From an uncultured Catenibacterium sp. (GTDB lineage: Bacteria > Bacillota_I > Bacilli_A > Erysipelotrichales > Coprobacillaceae), in NCBI GenBank assembly GCA_900764725.1, contig CAAFPB010000310.1:1-5443 (forward strand): 5,443 nt of DNA. Direction: 5' to 3'. The notes beneath the pieces are model-generated. The model worked only from the letters and a program-made list of their open reading frames with translations, did not search any database and was not told where the DNA came from. The position numbers were made by a program, and so were the translations under genes. Below, piece by piece: positions 5,207 to 5,443 of this stretch (positions within the stretch are counted from its first letter, which is position 1; every line of letters starts with the position of its first letter).

Positions 5207-5443
5207 ATGATTTATATAACAGGTGATACTCATGGGAATCAATTTAAATGGCTCGAACAGATAGATCCTGTACTTAAAAAAGGGGATATAATTATAGTCT
5301 GTGGAGATTTTGGAATAGGCTTTTTCCAACAGAAATATTCTTCTGAAGAATCATTCTATGATTTTATTAGTGAACAGCCTTATACTGTTTTATTTATTGA
5401 TGGAAATCATGAAAATTTTAATTTACTTAATAGTTATCAAGTA
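5207..5443 (+). CDS. Metallophosphoesterase (calcineurin-like), partial at 3' edge
   Basis: Seventy-nine codons are visible from ATG 5207, with AGAGGTG (5194-5200) 6 nt upstream as ribosome-binding site. The N-terminus holds the ordered metal-binding motifs of calcineurin-like phosphoesterases: GDTHG (residues 6-10), GDFG (33-36) and GNHEN (66-70). The frame stays open to the window edge. Such enzymes use two metal ions to hydrolyse phosphomonoesters or phosphodiesters; the substrate cannot be told from this part. The gene lies beyond the nad terminator, so it is probably a separate transcription unit and not part of NAD synthesis. Confidence 0.9.
   Translation, partial: MIYITGDTHGNQFKWLEQIDPVLKKGDIIIVCGDFGIGFFQQKYSSEESFYDFISEQPYTVLFIDGNHENFNLLNSYQV

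Noticed and set aside
5026..5208. Open frame of 60 codons on the - strand across the niaR end and terminator
   Set aside because: It runs through the terminator hairpin and the 3' end of niaR and shows no domain or ribosome-binding support.
1..5443. CRISPR array, tRNA, rRNA, toxin-antitoxin or defence genes
   Set aside because: I looked on both strands and saw no regularly spaced long repeats, no cloverleaf-like sequence and no small gene pair. The 12-bp TGTC period at 1553-1584 is far too short for a CRISPR array.

Overview
The window is AT-rich with A/T-ending codons and Shine-Dalgarno sites of the GGAGG type. Genes are tightly packed on the + strand, and the regulator is of the NiaR (3H-domain) type. 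This fits a low-GC Firmicute. The style resembles gut Erysipelotrichia/Clostridia-like bacteria, but that placement is an inference and not proven by a marker gene.

Layout: (1) Bases 1-70 look like the right end of an IS200/IS605-type element. They carry a 9-bp GC-rich hairpin followed by a GTTCAC terminus, with what may be the last codons of tnpB running into the hairpin. (2) Bases 71-212 are non-coding. They hold a cluster of overlapping, mutually exclusive hairpins (102-151) and a weak promoter for the next gene. (3) Bases 213-1484 encode a two-domain protein: an ADP-ribosylglycohydrolase (DraG/ARH fold) joined to an SseB-like C-terminal domain. (4) Bases 1485-1660 are a regulatory region with an ATGTAA/TTACAT inverted repeat, then three TGTC motifs spaced exactly 12 bp apart. 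These overlap a strong promoter with a consensus -35 (TTGACA). (5) Bases 1661-5153 are a compact three-gene operon for de novo NAD synthesis: nadA (quinolinate synthase), a single gene fusing L-aspartate oxidase (NadB) to quinolinate phosphoribosyltransferase (NadC), and niaR, the niacin-responsive repressor. It ends in a clear intrinsic terminator at 5152-5178. (6) A metallophosphoesterase gene starts at 5207 and runs off the window.

How it works together: the NadB domain oxidises L-aspartate to iminoaspartate. NadA condenses this with dihydroxyacetone phosphate to quinolinate. The NadC domain converts quinolinate and PRPP to nicotinate mononucleotide. NiaR, encoded last in the same transcript, probably binds the TGTC/GACA cluster over the nadA promoter when niacin is available, so it would repress its own operon. 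The neighbouring ADP-ribosylglycohydrolase acts on ADP-ribosylated (NAD-derived) substrates, but its separate promoter region makes a functional link only a suggestion.

The most notable points are the NadB-NadC fusion, which lacks the NadB C-terminal helical domain and keeps a ribosome-binding site and ATG exactly at the NadC domain boundary; the periodic operator cluster; and the ADP-ribosylglycohydrolase/SseB fusion. I see no convincing wholly new system.
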